Shown: positions 39,428 through 47,546, numbered from the stretch's first letter. The stretch: 51,195 nt of DNA from Oscillospiraceae bacterium (GCA_015064735.1 SVRP01000014.1:1-51195), one strand, 5' to 3'. Numbers and translations are program-made. The notes: generated by a model not told the origin, from the letters alone.

Positions 39428-39459
39428 AAATGGGCGGTAGAATAGCCTATCGCCCATTT
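39428..39459 (+). terminator. Hairpin after the HNH gene
   Basis: AAATGGGCGGTAG (39428-39440) pairs with CTATCGCCCATTT (39447-39459) with one G-U; the T-run is short. Confidence 0.6.
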
Positions 39460-39471
39460 GACTACTAAACA

Positions 39472-39500
39472 TTGAATTTTCGTAGATAATATGATATAAT
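39472..39500 (+). promoter_or_regulatory. Promoter for the MATE gene
   Basis: TTGAAT at 39472-39477, a 17-base spacer and TATAAT at 39495-39500 in the TGATATAAT form. Confidence 0.75.
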
Positions 39501-39513
39501 GTTTTCTACGAAA
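39478..39513. promoter_or_regulatory. Inverted repeat flanking the MATE -10 box
   Basis: TTTCGTAGA (39478-39486) and TCTACGAAA (39505-39513) are perfect inverted arms either side of the -10, a typical repressor layout. No regulator gene is adjacent. Confidence 0.5.
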
Positions 39514-39539
39514 GACGGTGAAATCATCTAGGAGAAAAT

Positions 39540-40865
39540 ATGATAAATAAACTCAAGACATCATTAAGTCGAATCAATTACAAACTCTTTGCAGCACTTC
39601 TCGTTCTCGGACTTGCGCCGACGATTTACACGACCGTGCGCGTGTTCTTCCTCGGTCAGTTGCCCGGAGAGTATTCCTTCTCAATTGCAGGACAGCTCTC
39701 GTGGGTGAATCTGCTTTACGAGATTATGAACGAGGCAATCATTCTTCCGCTATTCTATTTCATAGGCAAGGTGAAGGACGATAAGGACGAATTCTCAAAC
39801 CGCACAAGAACTGGCATGCTGATCTCGCTTGGCGTATATGCTGTTCTTTCTGCCGTGGTGCTGATCTTCGCAGAACCGATGCTGAAGCTCATGGCGACTG
39901 ATGCGAGCATCATCGAAGCATCCGCAAGCTACATACGCATTGAGAGCATCGCAAACATTTTCTCGATCCTCACACAGTTCGCGCTTGTCGCACTCGTTAC
40001 GGTCAACAAAAGCAAATATCTTTACGCGCTCACAGGAGCAAGACTTGTGCTGTGCCTTGTGTCCGATACTTTCCTCGTTTCCACCTTGCCCGTGTCGGCA
40101 AATCTCGGCGTGAACGGAATCGGATATTCCAACATTATCGTAAACGCGCTTCTGCTCGTTGTATCGCTCGTCCTTCTCGCCAAGGAAGGAATCAAGGTGT
40201 TCGGAAAGGCAAAACTCAATTTTGTTTGGACAAAGGAATTCGCCAAGGTCGGCGGTATTTCAGGTGTGGAATCTCTCGTTCGCAATGTCGCCTATATGGT
40301 GATGATTGCGCGAATGGTGAACGTGGTTGGAGAGCAGGGAACATATTGGGTTGCCAATAACTTCGTTTGGGGCTGGCTTCTTCTGCCCGTGCTTCAGCTC
40401 GGCGAGCTGATCAAGCAAGAGGTTGCAGCAGACAAGGAAAATATCCGCAGAAATTCTCTCGGCTACTTCGGCATTACGGCAATTATCTCGGCTCTGTGGT
40501 TTGCAAGCATTCCCGTATGGAAGCCATTTATGACTCACATGCTTGGCTTCACTGATGTGGATAAACTGTTCGGACTTGTGCTGCTTCTCGTTGGATTCTA
40601 CGTGCTGTACGCTGTTCAGAATGTGTTCGACTCCACCTTCTACGGCCTCGGTAAAACGAATTATATGCTGTTTGAATCGGTCGTTACAAACACGATTTAT
40701 TACGGCATTGCATTCATCCTCTACGCAACAAACGTGTGGACTCCTACGCTTACAGGCATTGCTTCGTTGTTCGGCATCGGTAATGCATTTGATAGCGTAG
40801 TGTCGCTCGTGGCGTATGTATTTCTGCTCAAAAAAGAGAAGATTAACATCTTGAAATCAGAATAA
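39540..40865 (+). CDS. MATE-family efflux transporter
   Basis: The 441-residue protein has about twelve membrane segments in two halves, with no soluble domain. Segments such as GQLSWVNLLYEIMNEAIILP, ALVTVNKSKYLYALTGARL and GLGKTNYMLFESVVTNTIYY fit the MATE fold. Such proteins export cationic drugs or metabolites with Na+ or H+. It lacks the most common MATE N-terminal signature, so it belongs to a divergent subgroup. ATG 39540 follows AGGAGAA. Codon use here is more GC-rich than in the neighbouring ATPase genes. Confidence 0.8.
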   Translation: MINKLKTSLSRINYKLFAALLVLGLAPTIYTTVRVFFLGQLPGEYSFSIAGQLSWVNLLYEIMNEAIILPLFYFIGKVKDDKDEFSNRTRTGMLISLGVYAVLSAVVLIFAEPMLKLMATDASIIEASASYIRIESIANIFSILTQFALVALVTVNKSKYLYALTGARLVLCLVSDTFLVSTLPVSANLGVNGIGYSNIIVNALLLVVSLVLLAKEGIKVFGKAKLNFVWTKEFAKVGGISGVESLVRNVAYMVMIARMVNVVGEQGTYWVANNFVWGWLLLPVLQLGELIKQEVAADKENIRRNSLGYFGITAIISALWFASIPVWKPFMTHMLGFTDVDKLFGLVLLLVGFYVLYAVQNVFDSTFYGLGKTNYMLFESVVTNTIYYGIAFILYATNVWTPTLTGIASLFGIGNAFDSVVSLVAYVFLLKKEKINILKSE

Positions 40866-40870
40866 ACACC

Positions 40871-40896
40871 GGCGGCAGAGCAATCTGCCGCCTTGT
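40871..40896 (+). terminator. Terminator after the MATE gene
   Basis: GGCGGCAGA (40871-40879) pairs perfectly with TCTGCCGCC (40884-40892) around GCAA, followed by TTGT. Confidence 0.75.
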
Positions 40897-40908
40897 CATA
40901 TATTATGG

Positions 40909-40937
40909 TTGAAAAAGGACCGATTTTATGGTATAAT
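40909..40937 (+). promoter_or_regulatory. Promoter for the rhodanese lipoprotein
   Basis: TTGAAA at 40909-40914, a 17-base spacer and TATAAT at 40932-40937. The surrounding block GGTTGAAAAAGGAC...TTATGGTATAATAA is repeated almost exactly at 43044-43076. Confidence 0.7.
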
Positions 40938-40982
40938 AATTATATGAACGATACTGTGTAACAGCCCACAAGGAGATAGATC

Positions 40983-41369
40983 ATGAAAAAACTGATACCG
41001 ATATTATTATCTACGCTGATGCTTACAGGATGTGCCGGAGCACGCAATAACCAAGCCAACACCTACCGCAGCGTCACCATGGATGAGGCGGTAACTATGA
41101 TGGCACAGGAGAACGGCTATATCATCCTCGACGTGCGCCGTCCCGATGAGTTCGCCGCAGGGCATATCCCGAACGCCATCAACGTGCCAAACGAAACCAT
41201 CGGCACAGCTGAGATCCCCGAACTGCCCGATAAGGATCAGCTCATTATGGTATATTGCCGTAGCGGACGACGCAGTAAAGAGGCGTCCGAAAAGTTGGTC
41301 AAGCTGGGTTACACGAATATTGTGGAGTTTGGTGGGATCCTTGATTGGAAGGGCGAGATCGAAACTTAA
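40983..41369 (+). CDS. Rhodanese-domain lipoprotein
   Basis: The 128-residue protein has a lipoprotein signal (MLTGC, Cys about 17) and one rhodanese domain: ILDVRRPDEFAAGHIPNAIN, and the active-site loop YCRSGRRSKEASEKLVKLGY with the catalytic Cys (about residue 97). It would act outside the membrane in sulfur transfer, perhaps of sulfide, thiosulfate or protein persulfides. The CRSGRR loop fits sulfurtransferase rather than phosphatase. Start follows AAGGAGA. The next gene is 53 bases away in the same direction. Confidence 0.9.
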   Translation: MKKLIPILLSTLMLTGCAGARNNQANTYRSVTMDEAVTMMAQENGYIILDVRRPDEFAAGHIPNAINVPNETIGTAEIPELPDKDQLIMVYCRSGRRSKEASEKLVKLGYTNIVEFGGILDWKGEIET

Positions 41370-41421
41370 TGTCGCGGTTCAAATTTTTGACCGCTGAAGA
41401 CAAAGAAAAGAGGATTGCAAT

Positions 41422-42132
41422 ATGAACAGACCATATATCATTTGCCACATGGTGACCAGCATTGACGGCAAGGTCACGGGCGACTTCTTGTTTCAGCCCG
41501 AGTGCGCCGGAGCAACCGATATATATTATCGCATCAACCGTCAGTTGAAAGCCGACGGCTTCATTTGTGGCCGCGTTACGATGGAAGGTAGCTTCACGGG
41601 CGGTTGGTATCCCGATTTGACCAAGTACAAGCCCATGCGTCACGACATGGATTTGAAGATGGATTTCATCGTGGACGATCTCAGCGGATTCTATGCGATT
41701 GCATTCGATACTCACGGCAAGCTCGGTTGGAAGTCGAACAAGATTATCGATCCCGACGGAGATCCCGGATATGACGGCTCACAGATCATCGAGGTGCTTT
41801 CGGAAGATGTGGACGAGCGTTATCTCGGATATCTTGAAGCGATGGAGATTCCGTACATTTTCGCGGGGGAGAAGTCCATTGACGTGGAGCTTGCTCTGTT
41901 CAAATTGAAGAATATCATCGGCTGCAACACCTTGCTTTTAGAGGGCGGCAGCATCATCAACGGTGCATTTGAAAGAGCAGGGGCGGTGGATGAACTCAGC
42001 CTCGTGGTTGCTCCCACGGTGGCAGACAAGGACAGCAAGCCGCTGTTTATGGATGCGGATATTGCGAATTTTGAACTTGTCAGTGCCGATAAAGAAGACG
42101 GTAATATTGTTTTGAAATATAAGAGGAAATGA
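41422..42132 (+). CDS. RibD C-terminal / dihydrofolate reductase-like protein
   Basis: The 236-residue protein matches the RibD_C/DHFR-like fold: ICHMVTSIDGKVTGDF at the start, a central DGFICGRVTMEGSFT, and the NADPH-binding LLLEGGSIINGAFERAGAVDELSLVVAP near residues 172-200. Members reduce riboflavin precursors or other heterocycles. As a single stand-alone gene outside a rib cluster its substrate is uncertain. A perfect terminator follows. AGAGGA precedes the ATG. Confidence 0.87.
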   Translation: MNRPYIICHMVTSIDGKVTGDFLFQPECAGATDIYYRINRQLKADGFICGRVTMEGSFTGGWYPDLTKYKPMRHDMDLKMDFIVDDLSGFYAIAFDTHGKLGWKSNKIIDPDGDPGYDGSQIIEVLSEDVDERYLGYLEAMEIPYIFAGEKSIDVELALFKLKNIIGCNTLLLEGGSIINGAFERAGAVDELSLVVAPTVADKDSKPLFMDADIANFELVSADKEDGNIVLKYKRK

Positions 42133-42140
42133 TAAAAAGT

Positions 42141-42176
42141 GCCGCTGAGGAATTGAAACTCCTCAGCGGCGTTTTA
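42141..42176 (+). terminator. Terminator after the RibD-like gene
   Basis: GCCGCTGAGGA (42141-42151) pairs perfectly with TCCTCAGCGGC (42160-42170), followed by GTTTTA. Confidence 0.8.
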
Positions 42177-42179
42177 CGT

Positions 42180-42833
42180 TCAGCGAACTACCGAAGAATG
42201 ACTATAGATATAGAACTCTTCTTGGCTTGGCATCCACTTTTTCTCTTTAGGTGGGAAAGTGGCGTCAAAGGCTTCGACAGCATTTGTGTCCTCACAGCAG
42301 TCGGCGGCGGTGGAGGGAATATACATCCACTTTCTGCCGTCAAGTGCATTCGGCATAAGCTCTGCAACGAGCAGGGCGGTAGGAAAGTTTCCGTCCACCA
42401 CAAAGCTCACGTTCTTCCTTTTGCAGCTTACGAAACCACGGCTTACGTAGTTGCCCGGATTTCCGAAATTGATGTTCACATCATAGCCCATCTTGCGTGC
42501 TACCTCAAAGGAATGCTCGATCAGCATTTTGCCGAGCTTCTGCGTTTGATATTCGGGAGCAACGCAAAGCGGTCCGAAGGAGAGTATCTCCTTACGTTCG
42601 CCGTTCTCGTCCTCAAGCCACGCCTTCGTGTACATAATGTTGCCGACGATCTCGCCGTCAAGCTCAAGCACGAATGCCAGCTCGGGGATAAAATCGGGAT
42701 GATTACGCATCATATGCACGAAATAATGCTCGTCTGCGCCCGGCTTGTAGACGTTCCAAAACGCCTCGCGTGTAAGTTCTTCTACTGCTCTGTAGTCTTT
42801 TTCTGTTTCTAAACGTATCGTCAAATTGTTCAT
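42180..42833 (-). CDS. GNAT N-acetyltransferase
   Basis: The 217-residue protein has the GNAT core in the first 130 residues: RLETEKDYRAVEELTREAFW, then FGPLCVAPEYQTQKLGKMLIEHSFEVARKMGY, where QTQKLGK replaces the usual QxxGxG/A loop. FGNPGNYVSRGF is the late core. A 90-residue C-terminal part carries a conserved LDGRKWMYIPS-type segment. This form (NPxFYxxxGF-like) is common in Clostridia; the substrate is unknown. It is convergent with the RibD-like gene. AAAGGA lies before the start on the minus strand. Confidence 0.85.
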   Translation of the reverse strand: MNNLTIRLETEKDYRAVEELTREAFWNVYKPGADEHYFVHMMRNHPDFIPELAFVLELDGEIVGNIMYTKAWLEDENGERKEILSFGPLCVAPEYQTQKLGKMLIEHSFEVARKMGYDVNINFGNPGNYVSRGFVSCKRKNVSFVVDGNFPTALLVAELMPNALDGRKWMYIPSTAADCCEDTNAVEAFDATFPPKEKKWMPSQEEFYIYSHSSVVR

Positions 42834-42987
42834 TTTTTAATCCTTTCATATCTGTTGACGCTCAGGCACGAGAGGAATGCTGAGAATGTATTTGCAAACC
42901 TCTCGTTTACAGTACAATCTCCAAAAGGTTGGTGTTTTTCAAAAAGCACACTCCGATAAAAATATTCAAGCCGAGGCTTGTAGATAC

Positions 42988-43016
42988 ATTATACCACAGA
43001 ATTGTGAATATTTCAA
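42988..43016 (-). promoter_or_regulatory. Promoter for the GNAT gene
   Basis: On the minus strand: TTGAAA (43016-43011), a 17-base spacer and TATAAT (42993-42988). Confidence 0.65.
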
Positions 43017-43045
43017 TACGGATCTCGCGTGTTCACATAATGCGG

Positions 43046-43074
43046 TTGAAAAAGGACGAAAATTATGGTATAAT
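43046..43074 (+). promoter_or_regulatory. Promoter for the alcohol dehydrogenase
   Basis: TTGAAA at 43046-43051, a 17-base spacer and TATAAT at 43069-43074; the block is a near copy of 40909-40937. Expected start near 43081, giving a 145-base leader. Confidence 0.65.
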
Positions 43075-43087
43075 AAACGCAGTAAGT

Positions 43088-43185
43088 CTTGCTAGCGCAA
43101 GTCTTGGGCTACGCCCTTTGCGCACCTTGTGCGCCTGCGTTATTGACGGCTTCGCAAAAATGTCCTTGCAAGCAAACATTTTTGC
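43088..43185 (+). repeat. Hairpin array in the dehydrogenase leader
   Basis: Four hairpins in a row: CTTGC/GCAAG (43088-43101), GGGC/GCCC (43106-43116), GCGCAC/GTGCGC (43120-43134) and GCAAAAATGT/ACATTTTTGC (43154-43185). A second TATAAT (43193-43198) follows. The 13-base GGGCTACGCCCTT at 43106-43118 is identical to 14617-14629. Confidence 0.65.
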
Positions 43186-43224
43186 TTCATGGTATAATAA
43201 GGTATCGAATTTCAGGAGGTAATT

Positions 43225-44259
43225 ATGCTTACCTACACATACATACGGGAAGGAAAATTCGGCTTGGTCGAGAAGCCCAAGCCGACTATACAGCACGAGA
43301 GGGACGCGATTGTCAAGGTCACGCTTGCGAGCATCTGCTCAAGTGATTTGCACATCAAACACGGTAGCGTACCGAGAGCGGTGGAGGGAATCACGGTCGG
43401 TCACGAGATGGTCGGCATCGTGGAAGAAGTCGGTTCGGCTGTCACGCACGTAAAGCCCGGCGACAGAGTCACAGTAAATGTGGAAACCTTCTGCGGCGAT
43501 TGCTTCTTCTGCAAGAAGGGCTTTGTCAATAACTGCACCGAGAGGAACGGCGGTTGGGCGCTTGGTTGCCGAATTGATGGTGGTCAGGCAGAGTACGTTC
43601 GCGTGCCGTTTGCGGATCAGGGGCTGAACAAGATTCCCGATACCGTAACCGACAGACAAGCTCTGCTTGTAGGCGACGTTCTTGCCACGGGATATTGGGC
43701 GGCGAAGATCTCCGAGATCACAGAGGACGATACCGTCCTCATCATCGGAGCAGGCCCCACAGGAATCTGCACGCTCCTTTGCGTGATGCTGAAAAATCCC
43801 AAGCGTATCATTGTGTGCGAGAGGGATGAGAATCGCATCAAGTTTGTCAATGAGCATTATCCAAAGGTGCTGACGGTAAGACCTAACGAATGCCTTGATT
43901 TCGTTCGAGAGAACAGCGATCACGTCGGCGCTGATGTGGTGCTTGAGGTTGCCGGAGCAGAGAACACCTTCGAGCTTGCATGGCAGTGCGCGCGTCCGAA
44001 TGCGATCGTCACGGTGGTAGCACTTTACGACAAGGCGCAGACCTTGCCTCTGCCGGATATGTACGGCAAGAACTTGGCCTTCAAGACCGGCGGCGTTGAC
44101 GGTTGCGACTGCGAGGAAACGCTGAAGCTCATCGCCGAAGGCAAGCTCGACACCGAGCCGCTGATCACGCACACCTATCCGCTTTCGAAGATCGACGAGG
44201 CGTATGAGTTGTTTGAAGAGAAGCAGGATGGGGTTATAAAGGTAGCGATTACGATTTAA
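43225..44259 (+). CDS. Zinc-dependent alcohol dehydrogenase (MDR family)
   Basis: The 344-residue protein is a medium-chain dehydrogenase with both zinc sites: catalytic Cys in SICSSDLHIKHG and the following GHEMVGIVEEVG (His-Glu), and a structural site FCGDCFFCKKGFVNNC (four Cys). The NAD(P) loop is VLIIGAGPTGICTL (about residue 172). Such enzymes oxidise secondary alcohols, polyols or threonine; the substrate is unknown. AGGAGG lies before ATG 43225. The zinc-ribbon nuclease gene follows by 21 bases with its own ribosome site. Confidence 0.93.
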   Translation: MLTYTYIREGKFGLVEKPKPTIQHERDAIVKVTLASICSSDLHIKHGSVPRAVEGITVGHEMVGIVEEVGSAVTHVKPGDRVTVNVETFCGDCFFCKKGFVNNCTERNGGWALGCRIDGGQAEYVRVPFADQGLNKIPDTVTDRQALLVGDVLATGYWAAKISEITEDDTVLIIGAGPTGICTLLCVMLKNPKRIIVCERDENRIKFVNEHYPKVLTVRPNECLDFVRENSDHVGADVVLEVAGAENTFELAWQCARPNAIVTVVALYDKAQTLPLPDMYGKNLAFKTGGVDGCDCEETLKLIAEGKLDTEPLITHTYPLSKIDEAYELFEEKQDGVIKVAITI

Positions 44260-44280
44260 CGATTGAAAGGAGCATTGGAA

Positions 44281-46548
44281 ATGGATGAAAAGAAGGAAAA
44301 GAAAGAAAAGAAAGAAAAGAAATATGTAATTGACAATGCTCAACTTATGGCTGAGTGGGATTGGGAGAAGAACAAAGAATTAAACTTAGAACCTCATTAT
44401 TTAACATATGCTAGTAACAAAAGACCGTGGTGGAAGTGCAAGGAAGGACATGAGTGGCGAGATACGTTAAGTCATAGAACTCAGCGCGGAAATGGATGTC
44501 CGTATTGTTCTAATCATAGGGTTTATGCGGGGTTTAACGATTTAATGACAACCGATCCTCAAATTGCAAATGAATGGAATTTCGAAAAAAATGTGGCGTT
44601 AAAACCATCGGATGTCACTCGTGGAAGTAGCCAAAAAATGTGGTGGAAATGTAGAGAAGGACACGAATGGCAGGAAACGATAAACAATAGAACCAAGGGA
44701 AGTGGATGCCCATATTGCTCAGGAAAAAGAGCTATCCCATATGTTAACGATTTACAAACGACTAATCCTAAATTAGCCGCAGAATGGTTTTACGAAAAAA
44801 ACGGAAACTTAAAACCAAATGAATTCTTACCAAATAGCGGTAAAAAAGTATGGTGGCGATGCAAACAGGGGCACGAGTGGCAGGCGACAATTCGTAGTAG
44901 AAATTCTAGAAATACCGGGTGTCCATATTGTTCAAGGATATTACCTATTGTAGGTGTAACCGATTTGCAAACATGCAATCCAAGATTAGCCGATGAATGG
45001 AATTATGAAAAAAACGGGCGAATAACACCAAAAAGTTTTTTGCCTGGAAGTGAAAAAAAGGTGTGGTGGAAATGCAAAAAAGGCCATGAGTGGCAGGCGA
45101 CAATAAATAGCCGAATGTCAGGAAGAGGATGTCCTATTTGTTCTTCTGGATTGCGCACCTCATTTCCTGAGTATGCCTTGTTCTATTATCTTACTAAATG
45201 TGGACTTGATGTAGTACAGTCATATACCGAGTTTGGTTATGAACTTGATATTTATATTCCTTCTCTTAAAATAGCGATAGAATATGATGGCTATTTTTGG
45301 CACAAAAATAAAATCGAGCAGGATTTGGAAAAAAATCAAAAATGCAATAGAGATGGGGTAAAATTATATAGAATTCGTGAAGGACTTCCTACATTGAACG
45401 ATACTTCTATGGATTATGTAATTGAAGTGCGAGACGGGGATTTTTCAAATGTAATGGATGAAATTATTGGCGAAATCACAAATGTTAAGGTGGATATTGA
45501 TATCAAGCGAGATTATGTTGATATAGAGAACTTGCGTGAGCAAATGGAGAAGAACGGTTCTCTTTTGGTAACCAATCCAAAGCTTGCGGGAGAGTGGAAT
45601 TATGAACGTAACCGTAAATTGATGCCAGAACACGTATTTTCCAACAGTAATAAAAGAGTTTGGTGGAAATGCAAGGAAGGACACGAGTGGCAAGCACAAA
45701 TTAACAGCAGAAATAAGGGGAGCGGATGTCCGTATTGTTCAAATCACAAAGTGATGATAGGATTTAATGATTTGGAAACAACCAATCCTCAACTTGCAAG
45801 TGAATGGAATTTTGAAAAAAATGCCCCATTAACACCGCAAGATATTTCTTGTGGAAGTAACAAAAAGGTTTGGTGGAAATGCAAAGAAGGCCATGAGTGG
45901 CAAGTGCAAATATCTCAAAGACAACAAGGGAGTGGTTGCCCATATTGTGCTGGGCAGAGAGCTATTGCCGGAAAAAACGATTTACAAACATTAAATCCCA
46001 GTCTCTTTGCGGAATGGAATTATGAAAAGAATATCTCGGTAGACCCGCAAAAAATAATGCCGAACAGTCATAAAAAAGTTTGGTGGAAATGTAAGGAAGG
46101 ACATGAATGGCAAGCAACGCTTCACAACCGTTCAAATGGAAGAGGTTGTCCCTATTGTTCTCGAAAAAAGGTTCTTCGCGGTGAAAATGATTTGCAAACG
46201 GTTATGCCTATCTTAGCAGAGGAATGGAATTATGAAAAGAATGAAAATTTGAAGCCAAGCGATTTTCTTCCTCAAAGCAACAAAAAGGTTTGGTGGAAAT
46301 GCTCACAAGGGCACGAATGGGAGGCACGTATACAAGAAAGATATAAAGGACATAGGTGCCCATACTGTACTGGTTGGTTAAGGAACGAAGTAATCAATAT
46401 AGATACTGGAGAAGTGTTTGAAAGTTTTTCTAAAGCAGCAAAAAAATATAATACATATATTGCTTCTATTAGTAGATGTTGCAAAGGAAATCAAAAGACT
46501 GCAGGGGGATATCATTGGAAGTATTATGCTGAAGATGATAAGAAATGA
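44281..46548 (+). CDS. Zinc-ribbon repeat protein with VSR-like nuclease core and NUMOD1-like tail
   Basis: The 755-residue protein has a Lys/Glu-rich start and four repeats of about 69 residues (each LAxEWNYEKN...KKVWWKCKEGHEW...GCPYC). A PD-(D/E)xK nuclease-like domain follows (about 294-400; SFPEYALFYYL, YELDIYIPSLKIAIEYDGYFWH, KCNRDGVKLYRIRE). Then come four more repeats (about 427-695) and a C-terminal stretch VINIDTGEVFESFSKAAKKY...GGYHWKYY that fits NUMOD1. The repeats match the DUF4379 zinc-ribbon family and should bind DNA with one Zn each. The nuclease resembles VSR/DUF559. It may be a mobile-element or defence nuclease. ATG 44281 follows GAAAGGAG. Confidence 0.85.
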   Translation: MDEKKEKKEKKEKKYVIDNAQLMAEWDWEKNKELNLEPHYLTYASNKRPWWKCKEGHEWRDTLSHRTQRGNGCPYCSNHRVYAGFNDLMTTDPQIANEWNFEKNVALKPSDVTRGSSQKMWWKCREGHEWQETINNRTKGSGCPYCSGKRAIPYVNDLQTTNPKLAAEWFYEKNGNLKPNEFLPNSGKKVWWRCKQGHEWQATIRSRNSRNTGCPYCSRILPIVGVTDLQTCNPRLADEWNYEKNGRITPKSFLPGSEKKVWWKCKKGHEWQATINSRMSGRGCPICSSGLRTSFPEYALFYYLTKCGLDVVQSYTEFGYELDIYIPSLKIAIEYDGYFWHKNKIEQDLEKNQKCNRDGVKLYRIREGLPTLNDTSMDYVIEVRDGDFSNVMDEIIGEITNVKVDIDIKRDYVDIENLREQMEKNGSLLVTNPKLAGEWNYERNRKLMPEHVFSNSNKRVWWKCKEGHEWQAQINSRNKGSGCPYCSNHKVMIGFNDLETTNPQLASEWNFEKNAPLTPQDISCGSNKKVWWKCKEGHEWQVQISQRQQGSGCPYCAGQRAIAGKNDLQTLNPSLFAEWNYEKNISVDPQKIMPNSHKKVWWKCKEGHEWQATLHNRSNGRGCPYCSRKKVLRGENDLQTVMPILAEEWNYEKNENLKPSDFLPQSNKKVWWKCSQGHEWEARIQERYKGHRCPYCTGWLRNEVINIDTGEVFESFSKAAKKYNTYIASISRCCKGNQKTAGGYHWKYYAEDDKK
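44334..46377 (+). repeat. Eight tandem zinc-ribbon coding repeats, split 4+4
   Basis: Each unit is about 205-210 bases and encodes CxxGHEW and CPYC pairs. Copies 1-4 lie before the nuclease core (about 44334-45155) and copies 5-8 after it (about 45559-46377). DNA identity between units is high around the TGGTGGAAATGCAA block. Confidence 0.85.
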
Positions 46549-46850
46549 ACAACAAATTCAATCTCTCTAAGTGGTCAAACATGTGGTCAAGTGCGAAAAA
46601 TGGGCTTGTTCAACCCTCGAAGCAGGGAAGAACAAGCCCATTGTTTATATTGCGAAAACCCGAGATTTCGCGAGGATTTGCGAGAAAAATAAAGAAAAAT
46701 CGGGAATCTTACGACTCCCGATTTTTAGTACGAGTGTTCATAACAGACCTAATATTACGGCATAGTGCCGAGGTGGTCGAAACATATTCCCAAAGTACCG
46801 AAAATGCTTGTGTTTACAATGAATTTTGTAACACGAAAGGAATATGAATT
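46549..46850 (+). other. Intergenic region with two terminators, possible element junction
   Basis: A GTGGTCAA direct repeat (46571-46578, 46583-46590) is followed by hairpin 46599-46642 (arms AATGGGCTTGTTC / GAACAAGCCCATT) and a clean terminator 46695-46726 (AAAAATCGGGA / TCCCGATTTTT). No gene is supported here. The following TnpV gene and this layout suggest an old mobile-element boundary. Confidence 0.5.
46695..46726 (+). terminator. Terminator upstream of tnpV
   Basis: Perfect 11-base arms (46695-46705 and 46716-46726) ending in a T-run; it ends the zinc-ribbon nuclease transcript. Confidence 0.7.
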
Positions 46851-47222
46851 ATGGAAAAGCACATCACTCAAAACGGCATCAAATACGAGATTCGCGGAGA
46901 GCAATACTACCCGATGCTCGAAATCACCGAGCGGGAAGAACACAAAATCGGCAAATACGGACTTCTTCACCGCGAATATATCAAACAGCATAAAAGAGGT
47001 ACATACACCACACTTCTCTCGGAAGGTAAGCTCAACGCATACCTTCACGAAATCGACGTACAAGCCAATGAAATGGTAGAAGCCATAGTTGCTAACCTTG
47101 CCCACGAACGTGGCATAGACGAAGAATTAAAGGCTTCTGATGCCCTCGAATGGGTTGCCGAGATGAACAACATCAAGTCATGCGCGGAAGAGATCGTTTT
47201 GCGGGAGGTGATCTATCAATGA
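46851..47222 (+). CDS. tnpV: TnpV-family transposon-encoded protein
   Basis: The 123-residue protein matches TnpV: ITQNGIKYEIRGEQYYPML, IGKYGLLHREYIKQHKRGTYTTLLSEGKLNAYLHEIDVQANEMVE and WVAEMNNIKSCAEEIVLREVIY. TnpV is found on conjugative transposons of gut Firmicutes; its function is not known. No integrase or transposase remains nearby, so this is probably a fragment of an element. AAAGGAAT precedes the ATG, and the stop overlaps the next gene (ATGA). Confidence 0.88.
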   Translation: MEKHITQNGIKYEIRGEQYYPMLEITEREEHKIGKYGLLHREYIKQHKRGTYTTLLSEGKLNAYLHEIDVQANEMVEAIVANLAHERGIDEELKASDALEWVAEMNNIKSCAEEIVLREVIYQ

Positions 47223-47494
47223 AGTCGATCATCAACGAGCTTTGGCACGGAAATATCATTCCGCAAGAGGACAGTCGAACCAACTCCAAGGAAATGAAAG
47301 AACTGCTCGGCTATATGGCAAGACACCACGAGGACTTGGAGAAAAGCTTTACCGATGAGAAGAAAGAAACCTTCGAGAAGTTCCACGATTGTTGGAGTGA
47401 GTATATGAGCTTGGCAGAGGCATCAATCTTTGAATATGCTTTCCGCCTTGGAGCGAGATTGGCAATTGAGGTGCAAAAGGACAGCGAGGAATAG
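47219..47494 (+). CDS. DUF6809-family protein
   Basis: The 91-residue protein begins SIINELWHGNIIPQEDSRTN and ends FEYAFRLGARLAIEVQ, the pattern of the DUF6809 family that regularly follows tnpV. It is all helical and of unknown role. The ATG overlaps the tnpV stop, so translation is coupled. GGGAGG lies upstream inside tnpV. Confidence 0.82.
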   Translation: MKSIINELWHGNIIPQEDSRTNSKEMKELLGYMARHHEDLEKSFTDEKKETFEKFHDCWSEYMSLAEASIFEYAFRLGARLAIEVQKDSEE

Positions 47495-47510
47495 CAAATC
47501 ATTATAGATT

Positions 47511-47546
47511 AACAGCCTTCGTTCCGAAAGGGTCGAGGGCTGTTTT
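47511..47546 (+). terminator. Terminator after the DUF6809 gene
   Basis: AACAGCCTTCG pairs with CGAGGGCTGTT (47534-47544) with one G-U, followed by TT. Confidence 0.65.

Noticed and set aside
46764-46790. A tRNA-like stretch (TGCCGAGGTGGTCGAA) upstream of tnpV
   Set aside because: It resembles the D-arm region of Leu/Ser/Tyr tRNAs, but no acceptor stem, anticodon arm or T arm can be found around it. A remnant of an attachment site is possible but not supportable.
46545-46847. A 100-codon frame whose ATG overlaps the stop of the zinc-ribbon nuclease gene
   Set aside because: It runs straight through two terminator hairpins and shows no protein-like pattern; the overlap is likely chance.
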